Positions 9,904-18,338 of a DNA stretch of 64,000 bases are shown here, piece by piece (the first letter of the stretch is position 1; every line of letters begins with the position of its first letter). The DNA comes from Moraxella osloensis (GTDB lineage: Bacteria > Pseudomonadota > Gammaproteobacteria > Pseudomonadales > Moraxellaceae): contig NZ_CP014234.1 of assembly GCF_001553955.1 (NCBI RefSeq), positions 62,001 to 126,000 of the forward strand. The letters run 5' to 3'. The position numbers and the translations under genes were made by a program. The notes under the pieces are model-generated. The model was not told the origin of the DNA. It did not search any database and saw only the letters and a program-made list of their open reading frames with translations.

Positions 9904-10848
9904 ATGGCAACAATTCCCAGCATGGCAGACCGTGATGGTTTTATTTGGATGGATGGCAACATGGTAGACTGGCGTGATGCCAAAATCCACGTATTAACCC
10001 ATACACTGCACTACGGGATGGGCGTATTTGAGGGGGTTCGAGCCTACAAAACCCATGATGGACGCACGGCGATTTTTCGTCTAGAAGACCATACCCAGCG
10101 TCTGCTAAATTCAGCTAAAATTTTCCAGCTTGCTGTACCCTATTCGTATGAAGAAGTATTACAAGCACAAAAAGCCGTGGTACGTGAAAATAACCTTGAA
10201 TCGGCCTACCTTCGCCCATTGATTTGGGTCGGTTCTGAAAAATTGGGTATCGCTGCCAAAGATAATAGCATTCACACCATCGTTGCCGCTTGGGTTTGGG
10301 GCGCTTATCTGGGTGAAGAAGGCATGGCAAAAGGTATCCGGGTAAAAACCTCAAGTTTTACCCATCACCATCCAAACGTCACCATGTGTAAAGCCAAAGC
10401 CGTCAGCAATTACCCAGTATCTATCATGTCAAACCAAGAAGTCACCCGTCATGGCTATGATGAAGCGGTATTGATGGATACCCAAGGCTATGTTTGTCAA
10501 GGCTCAGGGGAAAACTTATTTTTGGTCAAAGACGGTGAGCTGCATACCCCAGATTTGTCAGGTGGGGCATTGGACGGCATTACCCGTCGTACGGTGATAC
10601 AGTTTGCAAAGGACTTGGGCATCAAAGTGCATGAGCGTAGAATCACCCGTGATGAGTTTTATATTGCGGACGAAATCTTTATGACAGGTACTGCCGCCGA
10701 GATTACCCCAATTCGTGAATATGATGACCATGTCATTGGCTGCGGCGCACGTGGTGAAATCACCGAAAAACTGCAAAGTCTATTTTTTGACGTGGTGCAA
10801 GGCAAAAATGATAAATACGCGCATTGGCTCAGCTACGTGGATGAATAA
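9904..10848 (+). CDS. ilvE: Branched-chain amino acid aminotransferase
   Basis: 314 residues, fold-type IV PLP aminotransferase. It catalyses the last step of valine, leucine and isoleucine synthesis and the first step of their breakdown. HYGMGVFEG near 36-44 and the PLP lysine K165 in CKAKAVSNY are visible, as is the SGENLF and GTAAEITPI substrate/cofactor region. AGGAG precedes the ATG by six bases. In Acinetobacter ilvE marks one border of the LOS outer-core locus, and here too glycosyltransferases follow directly. Confidence 0.96.
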   Translation: MATIPSMADRDGFIWMDGNMVDWRDAKIHVLTHTLHYGMGVFEGVRAYKTHDGRTAIFRLEDHTQRLLNSAKIFQLAVPYSYEEVLQAQKAVVRENNLESAYLRPLIWVGSEKLGIAAKDNSIHTIVAAWVWGAYLGEEGMAKGIRVKTSSFTHHHPNVTMCKAKAVSNYPVSIMSNQEVTRHGYDEAVLMDTQGYVCQGSGENLFLVKDGELHTPDLSGGALDGITRRTVIQFAKDLGIKVHERRITRDEFYIADEIFMTGTAAEITPIREYDDHVIGCGARGEITEKLQSLFFDVVQGKNDKYAHWLSYVDE

Positions 10849-10895
10849 TCGGTAAAATTGTAGATAAGTGAAAATAAGTAGATAAGTAAACATAA

Positions 10896-10931
10896 AAGGA
10901 TAGTTATGTTAAAATGACTATCCTTATTTTT
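10896..10931 (+). terminator. ilvE terminator
   Basis: Inverted repeat AAGGATAGT/ACTATCCTT with a 12-base loop, followed by ATTTTTTG. It separates ilvE from the glycosyltransferase cluster. Confidence 0.8.
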
Positions 10932-10960
10932 TGAAAAATTATCGGTACTTTGGAAGTGAC

Positions 10961-11788
10961 ATGACAACATCGAGTGCAACCACCCCGCTTAAGCAAATTA
11001 TTTGTATCAAATGGGGCACCAAATATGGCGCAGATTACGTTAATAAACTCTATGGTATGGTAAGCCGTAATATTACCCCGCCGTTTCGCTTCGTCTGCTT
11101 TACCGACAATACCGATGGCATTCGTCCTGAAGTAGAATGTCAGGATTTGCCGCCCAGCGATATTGTGATGCCTACCAACACCCTTGGTAAATGGCCTAAG
11201 TCACGGCTTTGGAATGCACAGCTTGGCAATGTCACAGGAACGGTATTGTTTTTAGATCTTGATGTGGTCGTAGTGGGTAGCCTTGACGACTTTTTTAGTT
11301 TTGGTGATGACGATCAGACGGTTTTATCTTATAACCCAAGTAACCCCTTAGAGAAGCTAGGTCAAACCTCGTGTTTTCGCTTTAAAGTCGGTAGCTTGGT
11401 TAGTTTGCTAGAAAAATTCCGTGCCGATCCACAAGGGGTGGCGGATAAATATCGCTTTGAGCAGCGTTTTGTCACTCACAATGCCCCAGGTGGGGTTAAG
11501 CTTTTCCCCAAAGAGTGGGTGGTGCATTTTCGCCGCAAATGCCGTCAGCCATTTCCGCTAAATTATTTTATCCCGCCAAAACTGCCTCATGATGCACGCA
11601 TTATTATTTTCCCGGGGGATTTGTATCCGCAAAATGCGATTGCAGGACAATACAACAAAAATTCTGCCGATAACGCTAAAGAGCATTTAGGGCAATTATT
11701 TACTGCTGAAAAAATCAAAAAACCGATATCACATCTGCGGCATTTTATTTTACCGACCATGTGGGTTGAAGAGCATTGGCGAGAATAG
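10961..11788 (+). CDS. Glycosyltransferase, OC locus, paralogue of the one at 16571-17353
   Basis: 275 residues from the ATG at 10961 (GGAAG just upstream). An in-frame TTG at 10931 is rejected because it falls on the ilvE terminator. The N-terminal block IICIKWGTKYGADYVNKLY and a DxD-type motif FLDLDVVVVG (D99, D101) indicate a GT-A-fold sugar transferase using a nucleotide sugar and divalent metal. No signal peptide, so it should act at the inner face of the inner membrane. It shares long blocks with the minus-strand gene at the other end of the cluster. Donor and acceptor sugars cannot be read from the sequence. Confidence 0.82.
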   Translation: MTTSSATTPLKQIICIKWGTKYGADYVNKLYGMVSRNITPPFRFVCFTDNTDGIRPEVECQDLPPSDIVMPTNTLGKWPKSRLWNAQLGNVTGTVLFLDLDVVVVGSLDDFFSFGDDDQTVLSYNPSNPLEKLGQTSCFRFKVGSLVSLLEKFRADPQGVADKYRFEQRFVTHNAPGGVKLFPKEWVVHFRRKCRQPFPLNYFIPPKLPHDARIIIFPGDLYPQNAIAGQYNKNSADNAKEHLGQLFTAEKIKKPISHLRHFILPTMWVEEHWRE

Positions 11789-11798
11789 AGGATAAACT

Positions 11799-12671
11799 AT
11801 GGCTAACTTAGACCAACCTATCAAAATCTTTATCGGCTGTGACCCTAATAACAACGACCTTGAGCAGATGATGGTGCTAGATTATAGCTTGCACAAACAT
11901 ACAAGCGAGCCTGTTGAGATTATCTGGATGCAGTTAAGCCGTGACCCAAGCAGTGTATGGTATTCCAATCCGCAAACAGGCGAGGGCTGGCATACCGAAA
12001 AATGGGCGACCCCGTTTTCGGGTTTTCGTTGGGCAATCCCTGAATATTGTGGCTTTAGCGGACGGGCGATTTATATGGATGCCGATATGGTGGTGTTGGA
12101 CGATATCGCTAAATTGTGGCAGCACCCGATATCCGATGAGGCGATTCTTGCGGCTAAAGGCGATGGCGATTTGATGCGACTGTGCACCTGCGTATGGGAT
12201 TGCCAAAAAGCTAAGGATTATCTTGAGCCTGTCGCCCAGCTACAAACCGATCCTGAGAGCCATAGCAAAATGATGGCAAAATTTAAAGCCAATCCGCAAC
12301 TCATACAGCTCTATCAAGACAGTTTTAATTGTGTGGATGGTGAAGATTTAGCGATTGAGGATATTCGGATTTTGCATTATTCGGACATGGGAACGCAGTT
12401 TAGCCATAAATATTCCTTACCGCGCTTACAAGCCGAGGGCAAAACGCATTGGTTTGATGGGCAGATTTTGCCGCACCCTCGTCAAGATTTGGTTGAGCTT
12501 TTCGATACCTACTATCAAGAGGCGATACAAGCCGGTTATAGTATTGAAATCTATCGCACTACGCCGTTTGGCGAGTTTCCGAAAAAAAAGCATAAACGCT
12601 ATAAGGGCAATGTCATTACTCGTACACCAAAGGTCTCAAGTTGGTTACAATCAATTTTTCAAAAATTTTAA
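11799..12671 (+). CDS. GT8-like glycosyltransferase
   Basis: 290 residues, starting ten bases after the preceding stop with GAGGATAAAC before the ATG. The start (IKIFIGCDPNNND) and the metal-binding DADMVVLDD (D94, D96) with the upstream arginine/tryptophan-rich TPFSGFRWAIPEY fit glycosyltransferase family 8-type enzymes. The C-terminal ~30 residues are basic (KKKHKRYKG), possibly for membrane association as in other LOS transferases. Likely co-transcribed with the genes on either side for outer-core assembly. Confidence 0.8.
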   Translation: MANLDQPIKIFIGCDPNNNDLEQMMVLDYSLHKHTSEPVEIIWMQLSRDPSSVWYSNPQTGEGWHTEKWATPFSGFRWAIPEYCGFSGRAIYMDADMVVLDDIAKLWQHPISDEAILAAKGDGDLMRLCTCVWDCQKAKDYLEPVAQLQTDPESHSKMMAKFKANPQLIQLYQDSFNCVDGEDLAIEDIRILHYSDMGTQFSHKYSLPRLQAEGKTHWFDGQILPHPRQDLVELFDTYYQEAIQAGYSIEIYRTTPFGEFPKKKHKRYKGNVITRTPKVSSWLQSIFQKF

Positions 12672-12698
12672 TTCTCTGTTTGGGTAAATAAGAGCGAT

Positions 12699-13454
12699 AT
12701 GACAATTTTAAGTTTAGCAGATGTAGAGCTTCACTCTTTTCATTGGGATAACTTTAACCCAGACATTCTCGCCAGTCACAAAAAGCTCATGGCATTTTAT
12801 GGATTAAATGTACAGTGCACTCAAGAAAATATTCCCCATGGTGAATGGCTTACCCAAGTGGTTAGTCAATCGACGAGAAAAGTTATCGGTATTATTGAGC
12901 CTGATGTGATACCCTTAACGCCTGATATAGTGTTACAAACTGCACAATATGTCTATGAGTATGATACCTTCGTGGGTTGTGCGCAAGTGTCGAACCACAA
13001 GCACCCAGCCAGCCACATATTTGCTTCACCCGCGTTCTTTTTTATCACGCCTCCCTGCTATGCGAAGCTTGGAAAACCGTCATTTATGCCGACCCATCGA
13101 GCTGATGTGGCAGAAGAACTATCTTATAAAGCAGAAGAAATTGGCATTCGCTATCGTACATTATACCCTACTTATTATGAAGCCTCACCCCCAAATGGCG
13201 TGTGGTTACTAGGTTCATATGGCTATTATGGGATTGGCACGGTATTTCATGACAGCGTGTATCATTTATTTCAAAGTCGAAATGCCAAAAATGTTGAATT
13301 GTTTGTTAAACGGGTAGATGAAGTGATAAATCAAACTTTTAGTACCACAAATTTTCATTGTTTAACTAGCTTTAATACTCCTGAGAAAATGGTAAAACCA
13401 CCCAAAAAACGAGTATGGTATAAAAACTTTATCAGTAAGCTTAAAGGTAAATAG
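12699..13454 (+). CDS. Unrecognised protein of the glycosyltransferase cluster
   Basis: 251 residues in the plus-strand half of the OC locus. I do not recognise a family. The N-terminal half has nucleotide-sugar-transferase-like features (KVIGIIEPDVIPLTPDIV near 66-83 resembles the strand-DxD-strand of GT-A enzymes, with EPD in place of DxD). It has many aromatic residues and a basic C-terminus (KPPKKRVWYKNFISKLKGK). The gene is more AT-rich than ilvE or glnE, as is common in variable LOS loci. A divergent glycosyltransferase is the best guess from context. Confidence 0.6.
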   Translation: MTILSLADVELHSFHWDNFNPDILASHKKLMAFYGLNVQCTQENIPHGEWLTQVVSQSTRKVIGIIEPDVIPLTPDIVLQTAQYVYEYDTFVGCAQVSNHKHPASHIFASPAFFFITPPCYAKLGKPSFMPTHRADVAEELSYKAEEIGIRYRTLYPTYYEASPPNGVWLLGSYGYYGIGTVFHDSVYHLFQSRNAKNVELFVKRVDEVINQTFSTTNFHCLTSFNTPEKMVKPPKKRVWYKNFISKLKGK

Positions 13455-13473
13455 CTTGTCGGAAACGTAACTT

Positions 13474-14175
13474 ATGCTAAAAAACTACGTCATTAATGTC
13501 GCCACCAACACTGAACGTCAAGCCCATACTCAGCAAGAGTTTGGCAAGAAAAATATACCTTTTACATTTTTTAAAGCAGTTACCCCGATTGATACGGACA
13601 GCGTTTATCAACAGTTAGGGTTGATAGCAGACACATCGCATTGTACCGCAGGTGAGATGGCGTGCTTATTAAGTCATGTCAGCTTATGGCAACGTTGTCT
13701 TGATGAAAACTTAGATTATATAGGAATTTTTGAAGATGATATTATACTAGGTGAAAGTAGCCAAAAACTACTTACTCAAATTGACTGGCTAAAAAATCAT
13801 CAGATGGATTTTGTAAAACTAGAAAAAACTAGTCGCAGAGCATATCTTGCTAAACCAAGTGAGTTTCTATATTCTAATACACATAGGGTGTATGAATTAC
13901 GCTCTCGTCATATTAATGCCGCAGGATATATATTGTCAAAAGTTGGAGCCACACAATTATTGACATTTGTGCGAGGGTTATCACAGCTAGAAGCGATTGA
14001 TATTTTATTATTTGATGTCAAAAAATATCCAAAAAACATTATTACCTATCAAATATTACCAGCTATTGTTATTCAAGCCAAAAAAATTGCTACCACTGCT
14101 AATCAAGCTTTGATATCTAGTGACTTAAGAAAAGAACGAGGAACTGAAATCAAGAAAGAAAAAACCAGTCTCTAA
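13474..14175 (+). CDS. Glycosyltransferase family 25 (LOS biosynthesis)
   Basis: 233 residues. GT25 landmarks: YVINVATNTERQ at the N-terminus, EMACLLSHVSLW at 61-72 and IGIFEDDIIL at 83-92 (EDD metal motif). The family includes LgtB/LpsA-type galactosyl- and glucosyltransferases that extend LOS. The C-terminus is lysine/arginine-rich and slightly extended. The gene is AT-rich and is the last of the plus-strand block; it faces the minus-strand block across about 70 bp with no clear terminator. Confidence 0.88.
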   Translation: MLKNYVINVATNTERQAHTQQEFGKKNIPFTFFKAVTPIDTDSVYQQLGLIADTSHCTAGEMACLLSHVSLWQRCLDENLDYIGIFEDDIILGESSQKLLTQIDWLKNHQMDFVKLEKTSRRAYLAKPSEFLYSNTHRVYELRSRHINAAGYILSKVGATQLLTFVRGLSQLEAIDILLFDVKKYPKNIITYQILPAIVIQAKKIATTANQALISSDLRKERGTEIKKEKTSL

Positions 14176-14242
14176 CGTCTTAGTAATGAGATTCAACGTT
14201 GGGCAAAACCTTTATATATGACAAATATTACCTTTAGATAGA

Positions 14243-14932
14243 TTACTTTATTGAATAATAGGTAATTAATACCAAAATAATCATTATGATTATACCAATT
14301 GCACGGTTTCTTTTACGAATAAGTTGCCGGCGCAGTTTCGGCTGTTCACGGCTGGCTTGGTATTGCTCAATATACACCTCACCGTCATAATCTTTATCAA
14401 AAATCTTAATGTAACCCGCATTGAGTGGTTCCATTTTGATTTTGCCTTTAAACTTTGCCATCGCACTGTCAAGACTATCTTGATCCACTTGTGTGCGTTT
14501 GCCGCCAACTTGCTCGGCAATCCATTGCTGAACAAGGGCGTGCGAGGCGTGCGTGTTGTTAAAATACAGCGTACTTGCCAAATAATCATGCGACATATTC
14601 GGCAAACCACGAGTGTAATAAAATGCCACATCGATGTCTTTTTCTGCCAATTCGTTAAAATAATTGAGCGGTTTTACCACGCCTGCATCAGCATCCAAAT
14701 ATAAAATGCCGTAATCAGGGAAATTTTGCAGACAGCGTAAAATAAAAATGGGCTTTAGTCGTGTATTGGCTTCCCAAAACCCTGCGTCTGCCACTTCCTC
14801 AAAATAATAATTGAGATGAAATTTATCCAACGTGCCTCTTAAGCGTAAGGCATGGTCGTGATAATTGGGGGTAAAAAAACACACTACAATAAATTTATCG
14901 GGGCTGTTAAGCTGTTGATAAGTCAATGACAT
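14243..14932 (-). CDS. Putative nucleotide-sugar glycosyltransferase with C-terminal membrane anchor
   Basis: 229 residues. YGILYLDADAGVVKP (DAD at 80-82) and the region around RLKPIFILRCLQNF suggest a GT-A glycosyltransferase. Unlike its neighbours it ends in a hydrophobic helix (about 211-226, AIGIIIMIILVLITYY) preceded by an arginine-rich stretch (LRRQLIRKRNR), which would tether the catalytic domain to the inner membrane from the cytoplasm. Last gene of the minus-strand block. Specific sugar unknown. Confidence 0.75.
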   Translation of the reverse strand: MSLTYQQLNSPDKFIVVCFFTPNYHDHALRLRGTLDKFHLNYYFEEVADAGFWEANTRLKPIFILRCLQNFPDYGILYLDADAGVVKPLNYFNELAEKDIDVAFYYTRGLPNMSHDYLASTLYFNNTHASHALVQQWIAEQVGGKRTQVDQDSLDSAMAKFKGKIKMEPLNAGYIKIFDKDYDGEVYIEQYQASREQPKLRRQLIRKRNRAIGIIIMIILVLITYYSIK

Positions 14933-14953
14933 AGAAAAACTCAGAAAATAGTG

Positions 14954-15823
14954 TTAATCAAAAAAGGGTAAATTTTTAAACAAATCTTTAGAAACAGGCG
15001 AATGATTATAAACCATGACGCCCTGCTGTTGATAAACGCTTGCCAATAAATCAAACGACGGCACAATACGGTTATAAATGGCAGGGGCAAGTTTACTGGG
15101 GGCAGAGTTTTGTACATTTTCATAAAAACGGGGTTCGTGGGCGTTGATTAAATCAATCCCATATAAATGTATCTCGCTAAAGCCCAAACGGTACGCTAAC
15201 TGCGTCGCCACAAACGCCACTGTCCCTGCCTCGACAAAGCCGTGACTAATATCCAAACTTACACCAATCGTGGTATCGCCGTGTCCCTCAATCACAAACT
15301 GCGGATGGTTAGCAAAATCCATCAGCAGACGTTTATTATTTTTTCTAAAAAATTTCGCCAAAAAATGCTTTGAGGGTTGGCGAATCGGGCGTTCCACCGA
15401 ATAAATCAGGCGTAAATGTTGAACGTATTTTTTAATCAAATTGCGGTCAGTATCTGCCAATTTTTCTAACACCGTTTGGGTGATATAAAGCGGACATTGC
15501 CCATGATAACGGTTTTGCAAAATTGCCAAATTATGGCGAATAAAACGGGGGTCGGTTATCACATAGGCAACGGGCTGTTGAAAATCGTATGTCTCCATCA
15601 ATTCAATGCTGCCATTCACAAAGATACACGGTTGTTGGCTAATTTTATTTAAATTGGCTGAATGAATACTAGAGCCAGAGGCAAGAATATTTACCGATTT
15701 TTGTGGCGGTAGGGTGAGGTAAGTATTGTCAAATTCGCTATCGACAATAGCAATATTAATATTATTAGGTAGCTTGAATTGATTATTTGCCACGCGTTGC
15801 CCCCACGCACCAATCAGATTCAT
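14954..15823 (-). CDS. Rossmann-like LOS biosynthesis protein (DUF115/GT42-like)
   Basis: 289 residues. VNILASGSSIHSANL near 44-58 resembles the GSGPSL nucleotide loop of DUF115 and GT42 (Cst-type sialyltransferase) proteins; VNGSIELM, VAYVITDPRF and, near the C-terminus, LGFSEIHLYGIDL and FDLLASVYQQQGVMVYN occupy the positions expected in that fold. I infer a glycosyltransferase-like enzyme of LOS; sialyltransferase activity is only one possibility and no sialic acid genes are in the window. Its first 41 bases overlap the end of the preceding gene, implying translational coupling. Confidence 0.6.
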   Translation of the reverse strand: MNLIGAWGQRVANNQFKLPNNINIAIVDSEFDNTYLTLPPQKSVNILASGSSIHSANLNKISQQPCIFVNGSIELMETYDFQQPVAYVITDPRFIRHNLAILQNRYHGQCPLYITQTVLEKLADTDRNLIKKYVQHLRLIYSVERPIRQPSKHFLAKFFRKNNKRLLMDFANHPQFVIEGHGDTTIGVSLDISHGFVEAGTVAFVATQLAYRLGFSEIHLYGIDLINAHEPRFYENVQNSAPSKLAPAIYNRIVPSFDLLASVYQQQGVMVYNHSPVSKDLFKNLPFFD

Positions 15824-16574
15824 GATACTGTCGCATCAGAGCAAACGCCGTTTCACCCGCTTGCAAACGGTCAAAAACCGTAAGCAAAAAGTCAGCGGCA
15901 AATTTATCGACGTTAGCAAATTTTTCATACCGTTGTCGCATATTGTGCAAGGTGTCGTCCGTACCAAGTCGAAAATGACGCAATCCGTCATATAAGGCTA
16001 AATGTTTTTGCTGATAAGCCTGGACTTTATCGGGATTTGGTAAACTATTATCCGTTAGCAAATCCAGTTTTGTTTCATACACTTTTAAGGTATTGATTAA
16101 AGTTGGTATATTTAAAAAAATCGCTTGGCGAGTAGGATTGGGGCTAAAATCCACAAAGGTATCCGCTGAAGATACTAACCATCGCAAGGATAAGTTATGC
16201 CATAAAAAATCTTGTTCCGACTGCCAAAGCTGTTCAAACGCCTGAAAAACGTTTACGCTATCAAACTTTCGGCGTAACAATACAACCAATACCGCATGGT
16301 ACAAGCACAGTAAAGGTTGCCCTAAAAATTCATGTTGTAAATTTGTAAAATGACTGTGCAAATCCTTAAACCGTTTCGGCTCACTCGCATTAACCGTAAT
16401 CTCACTGTCAAAAATCTGCAAATCGGGCGTGATCAGCGTGTCTTTCATGGTCGCCAACGACAAATGCGTGAAATAGGCAAAAATCGGCTCTGCACCTAAG
16501 ATTTTCTCACTTTTAAATAACAAAGTTGCTTTGCGTTGCCAGCCTGTGGGCTTTTTTATTGAGGAAACACTCAT
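15783..16574 (-). CDS. Unrecognised helical protein of the OC locus
   Basis: 263 residues from the ATG at 16574, which overlaps the stop of the upstream glycosyltransferase as ATGA; a TTG six bases further upstream is less likely. I recognise no family. The sequence is predicted by eye to be mostly helical, leucine- and glutamine-rich, without signal peptide, membrane helix or DxD motif. The tight overlaps on both sides tie it to the LOS genes, so it may be an accessory or a highly diverged transferase. Function not assigned. Confidence 0.7.
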   Translation of the reverse strand: MSVSSIKKPTGWQRKATLLFKSEKILGAEPIFAYFTHLSLATMKDTLITPDLQIFDSEITVNASEPKRFKDLHSHFTNLQHEFLGQPLLCLYHAVLVVLLRRKFDSVNVFQAFEQLWQSEQDFLWHNLSLRWLVSSADTFVDFSPNPTRQAIFLNIPTLINTLKVYETKLDLLTDNSLPNPDKVQAYQQKHLALYDGLRHFRLGTDDTLHNMRQRYEKFANVDKFAADFLLTVFDRLQAGETAFALMRQYHESDWCVGATRGK

Positions 16575-17353
16575 CGCCAATAATCCCTAATCCAGTTGGT
16601 TGGTAATACCTTACGATACCATTTACCGCTTTTACCCATGATGGCATCAGGTGGATTGACTTCACCATGAAAAATGACTATTTTAGCATTTTTGGGCAGA
16701 ATAGGCGGTTTGACAAAACTTAAGGGAAATGGCTGCACACATTGGTATTTAAAGCTCACGCACCAAGACGCATCCCAATATTCAAGGTGATGATGTTCAC
16801 GCAAATAATTGGATAGATAAGCTTGCTCATGGCGTACTTGGCTACGAATCTTGTCAAAATTTTGCTCAAAATTTGATAACAGATTCGGATAAGTATGTTG
16901 TCCGACTTTAAAGCGATACACCGATGAATTACCCACCATGCGCCACGGTTTTTTCCAATCACGGATAATCACCACACTGTCATCGTGCTGCGCTTGATAC
17001 GTAAAAAAGCAATCAATATTATCGACAATCACAATATCAATGTCCAAAAATAACGCCGTGCCTTTTAAATCATATAATTGAGGGCTAAAGGTGGTCAGTT
17101 TTTTCCAGCCACGTTCAGGAATATTACTGGGTAAATTAAGCTCAGGAATTGGGTAGCATTTGACGTTGGCATCTATCCCTGTGCTATCATCCGTCAAACA
17201 TACCATTTGAAAGGGCAACGTCAAATGTCTGTTTACCATATTGTACAGGCGATTAACGTACTCAGCACCATATTTGGTGCCCCATTTCATACAAATAATG
17301 TAACGGTTTTCATCGGGCAAAGTAGGCGCTGAAGTATAATTTGGTAAAGTCAT
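16571..17353 (-). CDS. Glycosyltransferase, paralogue of the one at 10961-11788
   Basis: 260 residues. The block IICMKWGTKYGAEYVNRLYN (19-38), the motif FLDIDIVIVDN (D104, D106) and a C-terminal FPLSFVKPPILPKNAKIVIF stretch match the plus-strand gene at 10961 closely, so the two are duplicates now placed at opposite ends of the locus in opposite orientation. GT-A-type fold with a metal-binding DxD inferred. It starts the run of three overlapping or closely spaced LOS genes downstream of the acyltransferase. Confidence 0.82.
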   Translation of the reverse strand: MTLPNYTSAPTLPDENRYIICMKWGTKYGAEYVNRLYNMVNRHLTLPFQMVCLTDDSTGIDANVKCYPIPELNLPSNIPERGWKKLTTFSPQLYDLKGTALFLDIDIVIVDNIDCFFTYQAQHDDSVVIIRDWKKPWRMVGNSSVYRFKVGQHTYPNLLSNFEQNFDKIRSQVRHEQAYLSNYLREHHHLEYWDASWCVSFKYQCVQPFPLSFVKPPILPKNAKIVIFHGEVNPPDAIMGKSGKWYRKVLPTNWIRDYWR

Positions 17354-17371
17354 AAGTCAATGATTATCATA

Positions 17372-18316
17372 TTAAGTAAGTGAATTGATAATATCATGAT
17401 TGCTAAGTTTTGGATAACGCTGGCGAACCGCTAATGCGATGGATGGCTTGGCATTATAAATAACCGGAAATCCTGGCACACCTTTAAAGCGCTTATAGCC
17501 CCACATGTATTGACTGGGGAAACGGTCAATCATCCGCTCGATTGCGTGGTTCATCGCGGTTGTCGCTGTCACCATGTTTTTGTCATACAAGGCGGGGTCA
17601 GTTAACTCATCACAATAAATATCAAAGCCTTGTCCATCGTCACGGCGTACACAGGTCAAACCCACCAAGCTACATTTGGTTTTACTGGCTAATTTGCTAG
17701 CAAGGGTACTGGTCAATGTCGGAATACCAAAAAAAGGCACCACTTCACCGCCAGATGGGTCAGGGACATGGTCAGGCAATATGATACTAAAACCGCCTGC
17801 TTTTAAGGTTTTAAAAATCGCTTTGACCCCAGTCGCATCGGTTGGTACCAAAGTTGCGTTTAGGCGCTGACGCCCTTGTAGCACAAACTGATTGGCTTGT
17901 TCACCTTTCACGGGTTTATACATGATGGTGGGTGCACCAAACTGGTTGAGCCACGCATTCATGATTTCCCATGTTCCCAAATGCGGTACAATTGCAAGCA
18001 TGCCATTGGGATTTTGTAAGCCTTGCATCAAAACTTGTTGATGATGCACGGTATGGATTTGTTTAACCGACCATGCAGGTGGCATCGCCCAGCTTTTAGC
18101 CGATTCCACCATATTTTTGCTTTGATTGGTAATACAGGCTTTGGCAAGCTGGTCACGCTGGGTTTCGGTGAGTTCAGGATAGACAAGTCGTAAGTTAGTA
18201 TCTACCGTTTTCATGATACTTTTGTCACGACGAAGTGAAATGATAAAGCTTGCGATATGTGCCAATAGATATAGCATCCACATTGGCACATATTTGAGGA
18301 GAGTAAAGGCATTCAT
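17372..18316 (-). CDS. LpxL/HtrB-family lipid A acyltransferase
   Basis: 314 residues, usual length for lipid A late acyltransferases. N-terminal hydrophobic helix (about 6-28) for inner-membrane anchoring, then the catalytic HxxxxE motif at H112-E117 (HLGTWE) and a second conserved block DHVPDPSGGEVVPFFG. It would add a secondary acyl chain to lipid A. It lies between aspS and the OC-locus glycosyltransferases and is probably transcribed with aspS (22 bp gap). Assignment to LpxL versus LpxM cannot be settled by eye. Confidence 0.88.
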   Translation of the reverse strand: MNAFTLLKYVPMWMLYLLAHIASFIISLRRDKSIMKTVDTNLRLVYPELTETQRDQLAKACITNQSKNMVESAKSWAMPPAWSVKQIHTVHHQQVLMQGLQNPNGMLAIVPHLGTWEIMNAWLNQFGAPTIMYKPVKGEQANQFVLQGRQRLNATLVPTDATGVKAIFKTLKAGGFSIILPDHVPDPSGGEVVPFFGIPTLTSTLASKLASKTKCSLVGLTCVRRDDGQGFDIYCDELTDPALYDKNMVTATTAMNHAIERMIDRFPSQYMWGYKRFKGVPGFPVIYNAKPSIALAVRQRYPKLSNHDIINSLT

Positions 18317-18338
18317 CTAATTAAAGGTGTCAGCTTGA

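Noticed and set aside
10931-10960. TTG start upstream of the first OC-locus glycosyltransferase
   Set aside because: The TTG lies on the ilvE terminator; the ATG at 10961 with GGAAG upstream is better.
10961-17353. Phase-variable tracts (poly-G/C or tetranucleotide repeats) in LOS genes
   Set aside because: I looked for such tracts in the glycosyltransferase genes and saw none long enough to be convincing.
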